In this document: piece by piece, positions 54,817-64,000 of the stretch
Layout of the letters: every line of letters starts with the position of its first letter
How positions within the stretch are numbered: the stretch's first letter is position 1
From: Parvibaculum sp.
Lineage (GTDB): Bacteria > Pseudomonadota > Alphaproteobacteria > Parvibaculales > Parvibaculaceae
Direction: 5' to 3'
Length of the DNA: 64,000 bases
Assembly: GCF_030651915.1 (NCBI RefSeq)
Contig: NZ_JAUSBV010000010.1
Span: 248,001-312,000 of the forward strand
Made by a program: the position numbers and the translations under genes
The notes under the pieces: generated by a model
What the model was told of the DNA's origin: nothing
Database searches by the model: none
What the model saw: only the letters and a program-made list of their open reading frames with translations

Positions 54817-56244
54817 TCAGTTCCACACCTTCGGCTTCCGTGCAGCCCAGGGCAGTTCCTTCTCCAGTTGCGCGGCGAGGCGGAAAAGGGTTGCCTCGTC
54901 GGCGTAGCGGCCGGTCAACATCATGCCAATGGGCAGGCTATTTTCGGATTCCCACAGCGGCAGCGACAGCGAGGGCTGGCCGGTGAAGTTGAAGGGCGGG
55001 GTGAAGGGGAAAACCTGGCCCTGCCGCTTGTTCAGTTCGCGCGCCTCTTGGTCAGGGCCCAGATGGCCGATCTCGGGCTGCAACTGGCCGAGCACCGGGC
55101 AGAGATAGACGTCGATTTCCTCGAAGACGCCGAGGATCTGGCGGTTCATCAGCCGAAGTTGCTGCCAGCCCCACATGGCCTGCGCGCCGGAGAGTTTCTG
55201 GCCGTTGCGGAAGCCCGCCCAGGTCAGCGGCTCCAGCTCGTCCGGTTCTGGCTCGCGGCCCATCTTCTCGATTCGGCGCAGCATGCCGGCGGCGAAGTTC
55301 GAGCCCGAGACCGCGCCTTGCGCGCGATAGAGCTGACGGTAGTCGATGCCCAGCCCGCGCGGGCGGACATCATGGCCGAGTTTTGCCAGCGCATCGGCCG
55401 TGCGCTCCAGCGCCGCCTGGATCTCCGGATGGATCGGCCGACCGTTCGGCGTCTCGCTCGACCAGGCAATTTTCAGCTTGCCGGGGCTTTTGGTGATCTC
55501 CTCAATATAGGGACGCGCCTTCGGCGGCGGTGCGTAGGGGGAGGCGGGCTCCGGATAGCCGGTCGCGTCGAGCATCGCGGCGCTGTCGCGCACGGTGCGG
55601 CTCACCACATGGTCGACGCTGAAGCCGATGGCGCGGTCGTAGTCGTCCGGGCCTTGCGGGTTGCGGTCGCGCGTTATTTTCATGCCAACAAGGCCGCAAC
55701 AGGCGGCCGGAATACGGATCGAGCCGAGCCCATCGGATGCATGCGCGAGCGGCAGGATGCCGGCGCCGACGGCGGAAGCGGCACCCCCCGACGACCCGCC
55801 GGAAATGCGCGCCGGGTCCCAGGGGTTGCGGCAGGGCCCGAGCAGGCGCGATTCCGTGGTGCCGGTAATGCCGTATTCGGGCGTGTTGGTTTTTCCGAAG
55901 AGCACGGTACCGGCGGTGCGGAAACGCTTCACCAATTCGCTGTCCTCGGTGTCTACGAGGTTGGCGACGAAGCGGCTGCCGCTCGAGCGCCGCCAGCCCT
56001 TCACCGGTGACCCAAGATCCTTGATCAGGAAGGGCACGCCCTTGAACGGCCCGTCGGGCAATTTGCCCTTGGCGACGTCGCGCGCTTCCTCGTAAGCCTC
56101 ATAGACGATGGCGTTGAGTGTCGGGTTGTGGCGCTCGGCGCGTTCGATCGCGGCGTCGATCAGTTCGAGCGGCGTCACCTTGCCCTTGGTCACAAGCTCC
56201 GCAAGGCCCAGCCCGTCATAATCCGCATATTCGGCAAATCCCAT
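54817..56244 (-). CDS. Amidase (amidase signature family)
   Basis: [64 protein letters not shown] (Ser-Ser-Lys signature). Confidence 0.94.
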   Translation of the reverse strand: MGFAEYADYDGLGLAELVTKGKVTPLELIDAAIERAERHNPTLNAIVYEAYEEARDVAKGKLPDGPFKGVPFLIKDLGSPVKGWRRSSGSRFVANLVDTEDSELVKRFRTAGTVLFGKTNTPEYGITGTTESRLLGPCRNPWDPARISGGSSGGAASAVGAGILPLAHASDGLGSIRIPAACCGLVGMKITRDRNPQGPDDYDRAIGFSVDHVVSRTVRDSAAMLDATGYPEPASPYAPPPKARPYIEEITKSPGKLKIAWSSETPNGRPIHPEIQAALERTADALAKLGHDVRPRGLGIDYRQLYRAQGAVSGSNFAAGMLRRIEKMGREPEPDELEPLTWAGFRNGQKLSGAQAMWGWQQLRLMNRQILGVFEEIDVYLCPVLGQLQPEIGHLGPDQEARELNKRQGQVFPFTPPFNFTGQPSLSLPLWESENSLPIGMMLTGRYADEATLFRLAAQLEKELPWAARKPKVWN

Positions 56245-56266
56245 TGTCTCTCTCCCTTGCCGCAAA

Positions 56267-57694
56267 TCAGTTCCAGATTTTCGGATGCTTGTCCTTCCAT
56301 GGCCGCGCTTCTTCCAGTTGCGCGGCGAGGCGGATCAGGCCGGCCTCGTCGCCGAAGCGTCCGGCAAACATGATGCCGACCGGCAAACCGTCCGCCGTCC
56401 AATGCAGCGGCAGCGAAATTGCCGGCTGGCCCGTCGCATTCTCGATGGCGGTGAAGGGAACGTAGTCGATGATCGGCGCGAAAGCCTTCACCGGGTCGCG
56501 TTCGTGAATGTCGATGGTGCCAATCTTCAGCGGTGGCGCACCGAGCGTCGGCGTCATCCACGCATCGTAGGATTCCATGAAATGCGCAACCTGCCGCGAC
56601 ATGCCCTGCATCTGCGCAATCGCCATCTGGTATTGAACCGCCGTCACCTGCTTGCCGGCCTGATAAAGGCCCCAGGTCAGGCCTTCGATCTCGTTGTCGT
56701 TGGGCTGCTTGCCGGTCAGCATCGCAAATCCGTCAATCTGCAATGCAAGACCTGCGGCCCATAGCGCCATGAAGGATTGCGAGAGGATTTCATTGGTCAG
56801 TGGCGGCGCCGCTTCCTCAACCTCATGGCCGAGGTCGCGCAGCAGCTTTGCCGTCTCCTCAATACCCTTGACGCATTCGGGATGCACCTTCTTGCCGGCC
56901 GTGTCGGTCACCGAATAGGCGATGCGGAGCTTGCCCGTTTTTCGGCCGACTTCCTCGGCGAAGGGGCGATCGTTCGGCGGCGCGAAATAAGGGTCGCCGA
57001 GTTCCGGTCCCGAGGTGCAGTCGAGCATGGTCGCGGTGTCGCGCACACTGCGCGAAACGATGTGCTCATGGATCAGTCCGCCCATGATGTCGCCCATATC
57101 GGGGCCCAGCGGATTGCGCGCCCGCGTCGGCTTCAGTCCGACAAGGCCGCAACAGGCCGCCGGAATGCGGATCGAGCCGCCGCCGTCATTGGCATGGGCG
57201 ATCGGCACGATGCCGGCCGCGACGGCGGCGGCCGAACCGCCGGAAGAGCCGCCCGTCGAATAGTCGGTGTTCCAGGGATTGCGAGCGGGTCCATAGAGCG
57301 CCGACTCGGTCGTCGGCAGCAGCCCGCATTCGGGTACATTCGTCTTGCCAAGAATGACGACGCCGGACTGTTTGAAGCGAGTAGTCAGCGTCCCGTCATG
57401 CGGGGCCGGAATGCCGCTGAGGAACCGCGAGCCGTTCTGCGTCGGCACGCCTTCGAGGTCGCCCAGAATGTCCTTCAGCAGGAAGGGTACGCCCTCGAAA
57501 GGGCCGCTGGCCGGCTTCTTCGCCGCTTCGCGTCCGCGATCGTAGATTTTGGTAACGACCGCGTTCAGCGCCGGATTGTGCTTTTCGATGCGCGCAATGG
57601 CTTCCTCGGCCAGATCGGTCGCGCTGACCTCTTTCCGGCGCACCAGATCGGCGAGCCCCAAACCGTCATAAGACGCATACTCGGAAAAACCCAT
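56267..57694 (-). CDS. Amidase (amidase signature family), tandem paralogue
   Basis: [65 protein letters not shown]. Confidence 0.94.
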   Translation of the reverse strand: MGFSEYASYDGLGLADLVRRKEVSATDLAEEAIARIEKHNPALNAVVTKIYDRGREAAKKPASGPFEGVPFLLKDILGDLEGVPTQNGSRFLSGIPAPHDGTLTTRFKQSGVVILGKTNVPECGLLPTTESALYGPARNPWNTDYSTGGSSGGSAAAVAAGIVPIAHANDGGGSIRIPAACCGLVGLKPTRARNPLGPDMGDIMGGLIHEHIVSRSVRDTATMLDCTSGPELGDPYFAPPNDRPFAEEVGRKTGKLRIAYSVTDTAGKKVHPECVKGIEETAKLLRDLGHEVEEAAPPLTNEILSQSFMALWAAGLALQIDGFAMLTGKQPNDNEIEGLTWGLYQAGKQVTAVQYQMAIAQMQGMSRQVAHFMESYDAWMTPTLGAPPLKIGTIDIHERDPVKAFAPIIDYVPFTAIENATGQPAISLPLHWTADGLPVGIMFAGRFGDEAGLIRLAAQLEEARPWKDKHPKIWN

Positions 57695-57768
57695 GCCCTC
57701 TCCCTCCCGGTCTTTTCTTGGGACGGAAGCTTAGCGGTTGGGGCCCGCGCGTCAAACCGGAGGGCAAG

Positions 57769-59877
57769 TCAGACGAGGGTCCAAGGGTAGGGCGGCGGGC
57801 CCTCGAACTCCGGACCTTCCAGCGCCGGCTCTTCGCCGGCTGCCCATGATTTCACGGTGAAACGCGCGCGGCGCAGCACGTCCGCGCCTTCAGGGCCGGC
57901 GTCGCGCGACACGTCGCCTACGTTGACCTGCTCGACCTTCATCGCCTCGTCGCTCAGGGTTACCAGCGTATAGCCGTGCCCGTCCGAGTCCAGGTAGTCG
58001 AGGCCGGGGCTCGCGCGTTCGTTCTGCACCATGTCGCGGAGATAGGCCGAGTCCGAATAATTGACGAGAATGCCGGCACGCAAACCGTTCACCAGCGTGT
58101 TGTTCCAGTTCTCGAACTTCTCGCCGTCCCGGTCCAGCACGACCGCGCGGTGAAAGAAGCCGCTGTTGCGTGTGCGCTGCTCAACCATGGGGTACATCGC
58201 GTTGGAGCTGATGGCGGCGGTCATGAATTCGACGGCGACATGCGAAATTTCGTCCGCATCCGGATCGACGGGCAGGCGGCCGGCGGCGAAGGCATGATAG
58301 TCGCCGGCGACCGAAACGAGATTGCCGATGCCCTCGTCGCGAACGAAGCTCATCAGTTCCTTCAACTCGCCGGGAAATCCGTTCCAGGCGTCGGTGCCGA
58401 CATAGCCGTCCTGCAATCCAGCGAAGGGAATGCGCGAGAAGTCGAGGCGCATCTGCAGCGCCGGGCCGCCATTCGCCCAGACGCGCCACTTTGCGGTCGA
58501 GGCGGTCAGGACCGACTTGAACCATGCTTTTTGCGCAGTGCCCATATGTGTGCCGGGCGGTGCGTCGCGCCGTGGGTTGGGCATCTCCTTGCCTCCATAG
58601 CGGATCGTTTCCGGCGGCTCACCGTTATTTGCGGTCGCGCCGGCGTCAAGCAGCTGAACGAGACTTACGGGAGAAGCGGGCGCGCCCTTGATGAATTCCT
58701 TGACCTCTTCCGTCATCACGGGCGGGCTGCGATAGCTCCTGAGATCCGTCACCACCAGATCGAGCATCGCGCCCCATTTCAAGGTGCGATAGATCGTCAG
58801 GCTCGACAGTGCTTTCAGATTGTCTTCGCCTTGATAGAGGAAGTGTTCGTCGGGTTCGCCCATCGGCCCGTCCACTACGCGAACAGGCTTGTAGTCATGC
58901 GCCTTGTTGGCAACGCCGTTGAACGAGGGCATGCGCGTCAGCACGGCGGGGATGTATTCGAACCACGCCCGATTGGCGGCAAGCTTGCGGCGCTGCGCCG
59001 GTTCGCCATCGCCGAAATAAGTATCGTGGCTCTGCCAGGCGTCGTTGGTGAATTCGTGATCGTCCCAAGTGTGGACGAAAGGAAAGCGTGCGCGCGCCGC
59101 CTGCAGGTCGGGGTCGGTCAGACATTTGCGGTAGATCGTGCGGTAGTCGGCCATCGTTACGGCGGCCTGTCCACCTTTCTGCCACCAGGGCCGTGTGCCG
59201 TCCGGCTCCCACGGTTCGGTGCCGTTCGGGAGCGGCCCGATCAGGCGCGCCGGTCTCATATTTTCCGGTACGTCGCCGGTGCGTTCGTAGATGAAGTCGC
59301 CGAGATGCAGAACGAGATCGACCCTGTCCTCCGGCGCGGCGGCGATGTCGTCGTTCACGAGCCGGCGCAACGCACCGTAGTAGCCCTGTTCGTAGCTCTG
59401 GCACGAGATGGCGGCGAAACGGACGTTGCGGGTGGCGTTCGCGCGCGGCGCGGTGCGTGTGCGGCCCGGATAGGGCGAGCGGTCGCCACCGGCATAGAAG
59501 CGATAATAATAGACGGTGTCCGGTCTCAACCCGTGAATGAAGAGACGCACCGTGTGGTCGGCGGCCGGGTCGGCGCGCATCGCCTGTTCGGCAACCAGCT
59601 TCTCGAAGGCTTCGTCCTCGGCGACCTGTACATAGAGATCGATCCAGGTCTGCATTTCCGGCGCGGAAGGGTCGGTCGTCTCGACGCGGGTCCACAACAT
59701 CACGGCGTCGGGCTGCGGGTCGCCGGAGGCGAGCCCTTGCGGGAAATGATAGTAGCCGCCATTGGCCTGGGCCCAGGCGCGCCGCGACGTGAAGGGCAGG
59801 GTGCTGGCGGCGAACGCAAAACACCCGGCTCCTGCCGTAAACAGCTTGAGAAATTCGCGGCGATCTAACTGAAACAT
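57769..59877 (-). CDS. phoD: Alkaline phosphatase D family protein with Tat signal
   Basis: N-terminus LDRREFLKLFTAGAGCFAFAASTLPFTSRRAWAQA (twin-arginine); FPQGLASGDPQPDAVMLWTRV; LHLGDFIYE; HTWDDHEFTNDAW; VSVAGDYHAFAAG. Confidence 0.93.
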   Translation of the reverse strand: MFQLDRREFLKLFTAGAGCFAFAASTLPFTSRRAWAQANGGYYHFPQGLASGDPQPDAVMLWTRVETTDPSAPEMQTWIDLYVQVAEDEAFEKLVAEQAMRADPAADHTVRLFIHGLRPDTVYYYRFYAGGDRSPYPGRTRTAPRANATRNVRFAAISCQSYEQGYYGALRRLVNDDIAAAPEDRVDLVLHLGDFIYERTGDVPENMRPARLIGPLPNGTEPWEPDGTRPWWQKGGQAAVTMADYRTIYRKCLTDPDLQAARARFPFVHTWDDHEFTNDAWQSHDTYFGDGEPAQRRKLAANRAWFEYIPAVLTRMPSFNGVANKAHDYKPVRVVDGPMGEPDEHFLYQGEDNLKALSSLTIYRTLKWGAMLDLVVTDLRSYRSPPVMTEEVKEFIKGAPASPVSLVQLLDAGATANNGEPPETIRYGGKEMPNPRRDAPPGTHMGTAQKAWFKSVLTASTAKWRVWANGGPALQMRLDFSRIPFAGLQDGYVGTDAWNGFPGELKELMSFVRDEGIGNLVSVAGDYHAFAAGRLPVDPDADEISHVAVEFMTAAISSNAMYPMVEQRTRNSGFFHRAVVLDRDGEKFENWNNTLVNGLRAGILVNYSDSAYLRDMVQNERASPGLDYLDSDGHGYTLVTLSDEAMKVEQVNVGDVSRDAGPEGADVLRRARFTVKSWAAGEEPALEGPEFEGPPPYPWTLV

Positions 59878-59967
59878 GATCCCCCGGCGCCCGACTTACA
59901 GCCCTTAATATACGGGTTGGCGCTCGCAGGGAACGGCCGATCTGGTGTCCGGCGGAAAAAATCCGGT

Positions 59968-60768
59968 TTACACGCTTTCGGCCGTTAACGTTTCGAGGAA
60001 AGACTGCGTCTCGCGGTCGGCGGGGAAGAAGCACTCGATACGGATCGACTGCATCGTCGCGTCGTAGGGCACGCCGAACGTACTGTAGTTGGATACGAAA
60101 GAAAGGCGTCGGTCGCCGATCCGGATTTCGAACCTGAAGATTGGCAACTCGGCCCCGGCGGGCTCGATTTCAGGTCCGGCCAGGCGCCTGATCCGGGCAA
60201 CGAGACGCCCGGCCTTGGCGCGGTCCGGGGCAATCAGCGCTTCCTGTTCCAGATGATGAAGCAGCGCCGGCGCCACCTCGCGCCAATTGACGATCGACGC
60301 GCGCGCGGCCGTATCCGAAAAGAAAAGCTCGAACAGATTGTCGCCGGCCGCAATTGGCTGGTCGCGCGAGATGCTGAAGAACCGCACGGCGGCATCGTTC
60401 ATTTCGAGAATGTTGCCGAGCGAGTCCGATGCGACGGCCGGTATGGCGCCCTGTGCGTCGAGCAGTTTTGACACCGCATCACGCGCCAGCACCCGTTCGG
60501 GCTGTGCGAGGTCTGCCGGCGCGAAGGCGGGCGCAAAGCCCGCGAGCCGCAGCATCGCGTTGCGCTCGTTCGCCGACAATTCCAGCGCGTCGCCGAGACG
60601 CAACACGACATCGCGGCTCGGGCGCGACCGTCCCGTTTCGATGAAGCTCATGTGACGCGCCGAGATGCCCGCGACTTCCGCCAGTTCTTCCTGGCTTCGC
60701 TTTCGTGCGAGCCGGGCGCGGCGCAGGTGAACGCCGAATATGCCTTCGTCCTGCAGGATCGTGTTCAT
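59968..60768 (-). CDS. XRE-family regulator with MmyB-like ligand-binding domain
   Basis: FGVHLRRARLARKRSQEELAEVAGISARHMSFIETGRSRPSRDVVLRLGDALELSANERNAMLRLAGFAP; C-terminal MmyB-like segment. Confidence 0.88.
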   Translation of the reverse strand: MNTILQDEGIFGVHLRRARLARKRSQEELAEVAGISARHMSFIETGRSRPSRDVVLRLGDALELSANERNAMLRLAGFAPAFAPADLAQPERVLARDAVSKLLDAQGAIPAVASDSLGNILEMNDAAVRFFSISRDQPIAAGDNLFELFFSDTAARASIVNWREVAPALLHHLEQEALIAPDRAKAGRLVARIRRLAGPEIEPAGAELPIFRFEIRIGDRRLSFVSNYSTFGVPYDATMQSIRIECFFPADRETQSFLETLTAESV

Positions 60769-60852
60769 GGCGATTTTCTTACCTTCCGGGTAGTGGCGCA
60801 GCTGCGTCGCTCAGCCGAACCTGCGGATCGGCACAAACGGAAAGAATGCAAA

Positions 60853-61725
60853 ATGACGAAAACCCTGACCTTCCCTTACGAAGACATCGAGCTTGCCTAC
60901 ACCGTTTCCGGGAGCGGCCCGGCGCTCATTTTGCTGCATGGCTGGCCCTTTCACAAGGCGAGCTTCCGCAAGCTGCTGCCGCTGCTCGAACCGCACTACA
61001 CCTGCTATGCTCTCGATGCAGCGGGCATGGGTGCATCTGGCTGGAGCCGGCAAACCAATTTCTCTTTCCATGGCCATGTCGAGCGCGTGCGGGCATTCGC
61101 GGACAGGATGAAGCTGCCGGGCTATTCCGTCATCGGCCATGACACGGGCGGCACTTTTGCACGCATGCTTGCAGTTTCGGACGCGGCGCGCGTCGACAGG
61201 ATCGTTGCCATCGATACCGAAGTGCCGGGGCATCTGCCTGGTGTCGTGCCGAAACTGCAATGGATGTTCAGACGGCGCTTCGGACGCGCGCTCTTCAAGG
61301 CGGCGCTCGGTTCTAAATCGTTGATGCGCCGCTGGCTTGGAAGCACCGGCTTCTTCGTCGACAAGCGGCTGCTCGACGACGAATACATGGAACTGTTCGT
61401 GACGAGCTGGCTTCGCTCCGATCACGCATACAGGGGATTGCTCGAATATCTTCTCGGCGTCGATCACAGTCTCGTCGCGCGTCTCGACGAATTGCATGCG
61501 AAGATTGACGTGCCGATACTCTTCATTTGGGGCGAGAAGGACGGCGTATTCCCCGTCCGGCGTGCCCGGGAGATGGTGGCACGGATGCCGGACAAGGCGA
61601 GCCTCGCGGTGATCGGCGGCGCGGCCTTCCTTCCGCATGAAGAGCGGCCTGAGGAAGTCGCCAGCCATATTCTGACGTTTCTCGACGCGCAGGCACCCGT
61701 CCGCTTCGCTAGCGAGAGCCGGTAG
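60853..61725 (+). CDS. Alpha/beta hydrolase
   Basis: ALILLHGWPFHKASFRKLLPLL, YSVIGHDTGGTFARMLAV, IPILFIWGEKDGVFPV-like segment (VPILFIWGEKDGVFPV). Confidence 0.9.
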   Translation: MTKTLTFPYEDIELAYTVSGSGPALILLHGWPFHKASFRKLLPLLEPHYTCYALDAAGMGASGWSRQTNFSFHGHVERVRAFADRMKLPGYSVIGHDTGGTFARMLAVSDAARVDRIVAIDTEVPGHLPGVVPKLQWMFRRRFGRALFKAALGSKSLMRRWLGSTGFFVDKRLLDDEYMELFVTSWLRSDHAYRGLLEYLLGVDHSLVARLDELHAKIDVPILFIWGEKDGVFPVRRAREMVARMPDKASLAVIGGAAFLPHEERPEEVASHILTFLDAQAPVRFASESR

Positions 61726-61761
61726 CCCCCGCCCGAGACCGGCGGAACGCGTGTGCGATGC

Positions 61762-64000
61762 CTATTTTCTCGTCTGCGCCCTAGCCGCCGTCTTCGGTCT
61801 CCCCTGCGGCCCGGCCTTGCGGGCCACCGCTCCGCTTTCGAGCGCGGAGGTGGCCTTGCGCACTTTCGCTTTCCCCGGGCGGCGTTTGAAGAGCTCCTTC
61901 AAATATTGCCCGGTGTAGGAGCGGGGCTCGGCCGCGACATCTTCGGGCGTTCCTGCCGCCACAATTTCGCCGCCGCCATCACCGCCCTCGGGGCCGAGAT
62001 CGAGCAGCCAATCAGCCGTCTTGATGACTTCGAGATTATGTTCGATGACGACGATGGTGTTGCCGCTGTCGACCAGTTCGTGCAGCACCTCGAGCAGCTT
62101 TGCCACATCGTGGAAATGCAGACCCGTCGTCGGCTCGTCGAGAATGTAGATCGTGCGGCCGGTGGCGCGTTTTGATAGTTCCTTGGCGAGTTTGACGCGC
62201 TGCGCTTCACCGCCCGACAGCGTCGTCGCCTGCTGGCCGACCTTGATGTAGCCGAGACCGACGCGCTGCAGCACTTCCATCTTGTCGCGCACCGCCGGCA
62301 CCGCCTTGAAGAAGCCAGCCGCTTCGTCGACCGTCATCTCCAGCACATCGGCGATCGACTTGTCCTTGAACTTCACTTCCAGCGTTTCGCGGTTGTAGCG
62401 ATGGCCATGGCAATTGTCGCATTCGACATAGACATCAGGCAGGAAGTGCATTTCGATCTTGATGACGCCGTCGCCCTGGCACACCTCGCAGCGCCCGCCC
62501 TTGACGTTGAACGAAAAGCGGCCGGGCTTGTAGCCACGGGCGCGGCTTTCGGGCAGCTCGGCAAACCAGTCGCGGATGAAGGTGAAGGCGCCGGTATAGG
62601 TCGCCGGATTGGATCGCGGTGTGCGGCCGATCGGCGACTGGTCGATGTCGATGATCTTGTCGAGATATTCGAGGCCGAAAATTTCGTCGAAGGCACCGGG
62701 ATGTTCGCGCGTGTTGTTGAGGCGCCGCGCCACGGCCTTGTAGATCGTCTCGATCAGGAGCGTCGACTTGCCGCCGCCCGAGACGCCGGTGACGCAGGTA
62801 AAAACGCCGAGCGGAATTTCGGCGGTTACATTCTTGAGGTTGTTTTCCTTCGCGCCGGTGACCTTCAACCACTTGCCGTTGCCGGTGCGGCGCGTCGCCG
62901 GCACCTCGATCTGGCGAAATCCGGTGAGATACTGGCCGGTCAGACTGTCGGGCGCGGCCATGATGTCGTCGACCGTTCCCTCGGCCACGACTTCGCCGCC
63001 GTGAATGCCGGCGCCGGGACCCATGTCGACCACATGATCGGCGGTGCGGATCGCATCCTCGTCGTGCTCAACGACAATGACTGTATTGCCGAGGTCGCGC
63101 AGCCGCTTCAGCGTTTCGAGCAGGCGGTCATTGTCGCGTTGATGCAGACCGATGGAGGGTTCGTCCAGCACATAGAGCACGCCGGTCAGGCCCGAACCGA
63201 TCTGGGAGGCGAGGCGAATGCGCTGGCTCTCGCCGCCCGACAATGTGCCTGAGTTGCGCGACAGGGCCAGATATTCCAGGCCGACATTGTTGAGGAAATG
63301 CAGGCGTTCGCGGATTTCCTTCAACACACGGCCGGCGATCTCGTTCTGCTTCGCGGTCAGATGCTGGTCGAGATCGGAGAACCAGCGGTTCGCTTCGCGG
63401 ATCGACATTTGCGACACTTCGCCGACATGCAGCTTCGCGATCTTGACCGACAGCGCCTCCGGCTTCAGGCGGAAGCCGCCGCAGGCGTCGCAATTGGTGA
63501 TGCCCTGAAAGCGTTCGATATCTTCGCGCGCCCAGGCGCTGTCCGTTTCGCGCCAGCGCCGCTCCAGATTGGGGATCACGCCCTCAAACGGTTTCTTCGT
63601 CTTGTAAGAACGCATGCCGTCGTCATAGGCAAACGTCACCACTTCGTCGCCCGAGCCGTAAAGGATCACATTCTGCGCTTCTTCCGGCAGTTGCGACCAC
63701 GGCACCGTCATCGAAAACTTGTATTGCTTCGCCAGCGCCATCAGCGTTTGCGTGTAGTAGGGCGAGGTCGAGCGCGACCAGGGCGCGATCGCCCCCTTCT
63801 TCAGCGACAGTCCGTGATCCGGCACCACAAGGTCCGGGTCCATATAAAACTGCGTGCCGAGCCCGTCGCAGGCCGGGCAGGCGCCGAACGGGTTGTTGAA
63901 CGAAAAGAGACGCGGTTCGATCTCGTCGATGGTGAAGCCCGAAACGGGGCAGGCGAAGCGCGAGGAGAAGATAATGCGTTCGGCCGCTTCGCCCTTTTTT
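61762..64000 (-). CDS. uvrA: Excinuclease ABC subunit A (5' end beyond window)
   Basis: [65 protein letters not shown]; reading continues upstream of Met 63843 to the window edge ([24 protein letters not shown]), so the tracked start is not the real start. Confidence 0.97.
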   Translation of the reverse strand, partial: KKGEAAERIIFSSRFACPVSGFTIDEIEPRLFSFNNPFGACPACDGLGTQFYMDPDLVVPDHGLSLKKGAIAPWSRSTSPYYTQTLMALAKQYKFSMTVPWSQLPEEAQNVILYGSGDEVVTFAYDDGMRSYKTKKPFEGVIPNLERRWRETDSAWAREDIERFQGITNCDACGGFRLKPEALSVKIAKLHVGEVSQMSIREANRWFSDLDQHLTAKQNEIAGRVLKEIRERLHFLNNVGLEYLALSRNSGTLSGGESQRIRLASQIGSGLTGVLYVLDEPSIGLHQRDNDRLLETLKRLRDLGNTVIVVEHDEDAIRTADHVVDMGPGAGIHGGEVVAEGTVDDIMAAPDSLTGQYLTGFRQIEVPATRRTGNGKWLKVTGAKENNLKNVTAEIPLGVFTCVTGVSGGGKSTLLIETIYKAVARRLNNTREHPGAFDEIFGLEYLDKIIDIDQSPIGRTPRSNPATYTGAFTFIRDWFAELPESRARGYKPGRFSFNVKGGRCEVCQGDGVIKIEMHFLPDVYVECDNCHGHRYNRETLEVKFKDKSIADVLEMTVDEAAGFFKAVPAVRDKMEVLQRVGLGYIKVGQQATTLSGGEAQRVKLAKELSKRATGRTIYILDEPTTGLHFHDVAKLLEVLHELVDSGNTIVVIEHNLEVIKTADWLLDLGPEGGDGGGEIVAAGTPEDVAAEPRSYTGQYLKELFKRRPGKAKVRKATSALESGAVARKAGPQGRPKTAARAQTRK

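Noticed and set aside
54148-56010. 620-aa plus-strand ORF
   Set aside because: Antisense to trmFO and an amidase, both with clear family motifs; shadow ORF.
57976-59868. 630-aa plus-strand ORF
   Set aside because: Antisense to phoD; no recognisable motifs.

Overview
This 64 kb window is chromosomal DNA from a high-GC alphaproteobacterium; a Parvibaculum- or Rhizobiales-like host is my inference from gene content and order, not a search result. It is gene-dense. Main regions: (1) ~2-13.7 kb, an exopolysaccharide/capsule locus with polysaccharide deacetylase, two FemAB/GNAT-type acyltransferases, a flippase, a JmjC-like cupin, a Wzc-type autokinase, a Wza exporter, one GT4 glycosyltransferase and a Wzy/ligase-like protein. 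(2) 14-20 kb, pcm-like, tolC, popZ and valS. (3) 20-34 kb, a more accessory stretch: Zn-alcohol dehydrogenase, ilvD, a higBA toxin-antitoxin pair with two operator-like palindromes, an M81 peptidase, two structured intergenic repeats, a class D beta-lactamase, an orphan AbrB-type antitoxin, a copA-cueR copper operon with a readable CueR promoter, and xthA. (4) 34-55 kb, a housekeeping block in a familiar alphaproteobacterial order: erpA, dgt, argS, SPOR, nagZ, scpAB, tatABC, serS, surE, pcm, M23/LysM, DUF815, yajC-secDF, trmFO. (5) 55-64 kb, tandem amidases, a Tat-dependent PhoD phosphatase, an XRE regulator/hydrolase pair and a 5'-truncated uvrA. Two tRNA genes (Asn, Cys) are visible. I found no CRISPR array, prophage, transposase or rRNA. 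The best candidate for something little described is the tightly packed GNAT-flippase-GNAT-JmjC operon in the EPS locus. All product names come from reading motifs by eye; no search was run.
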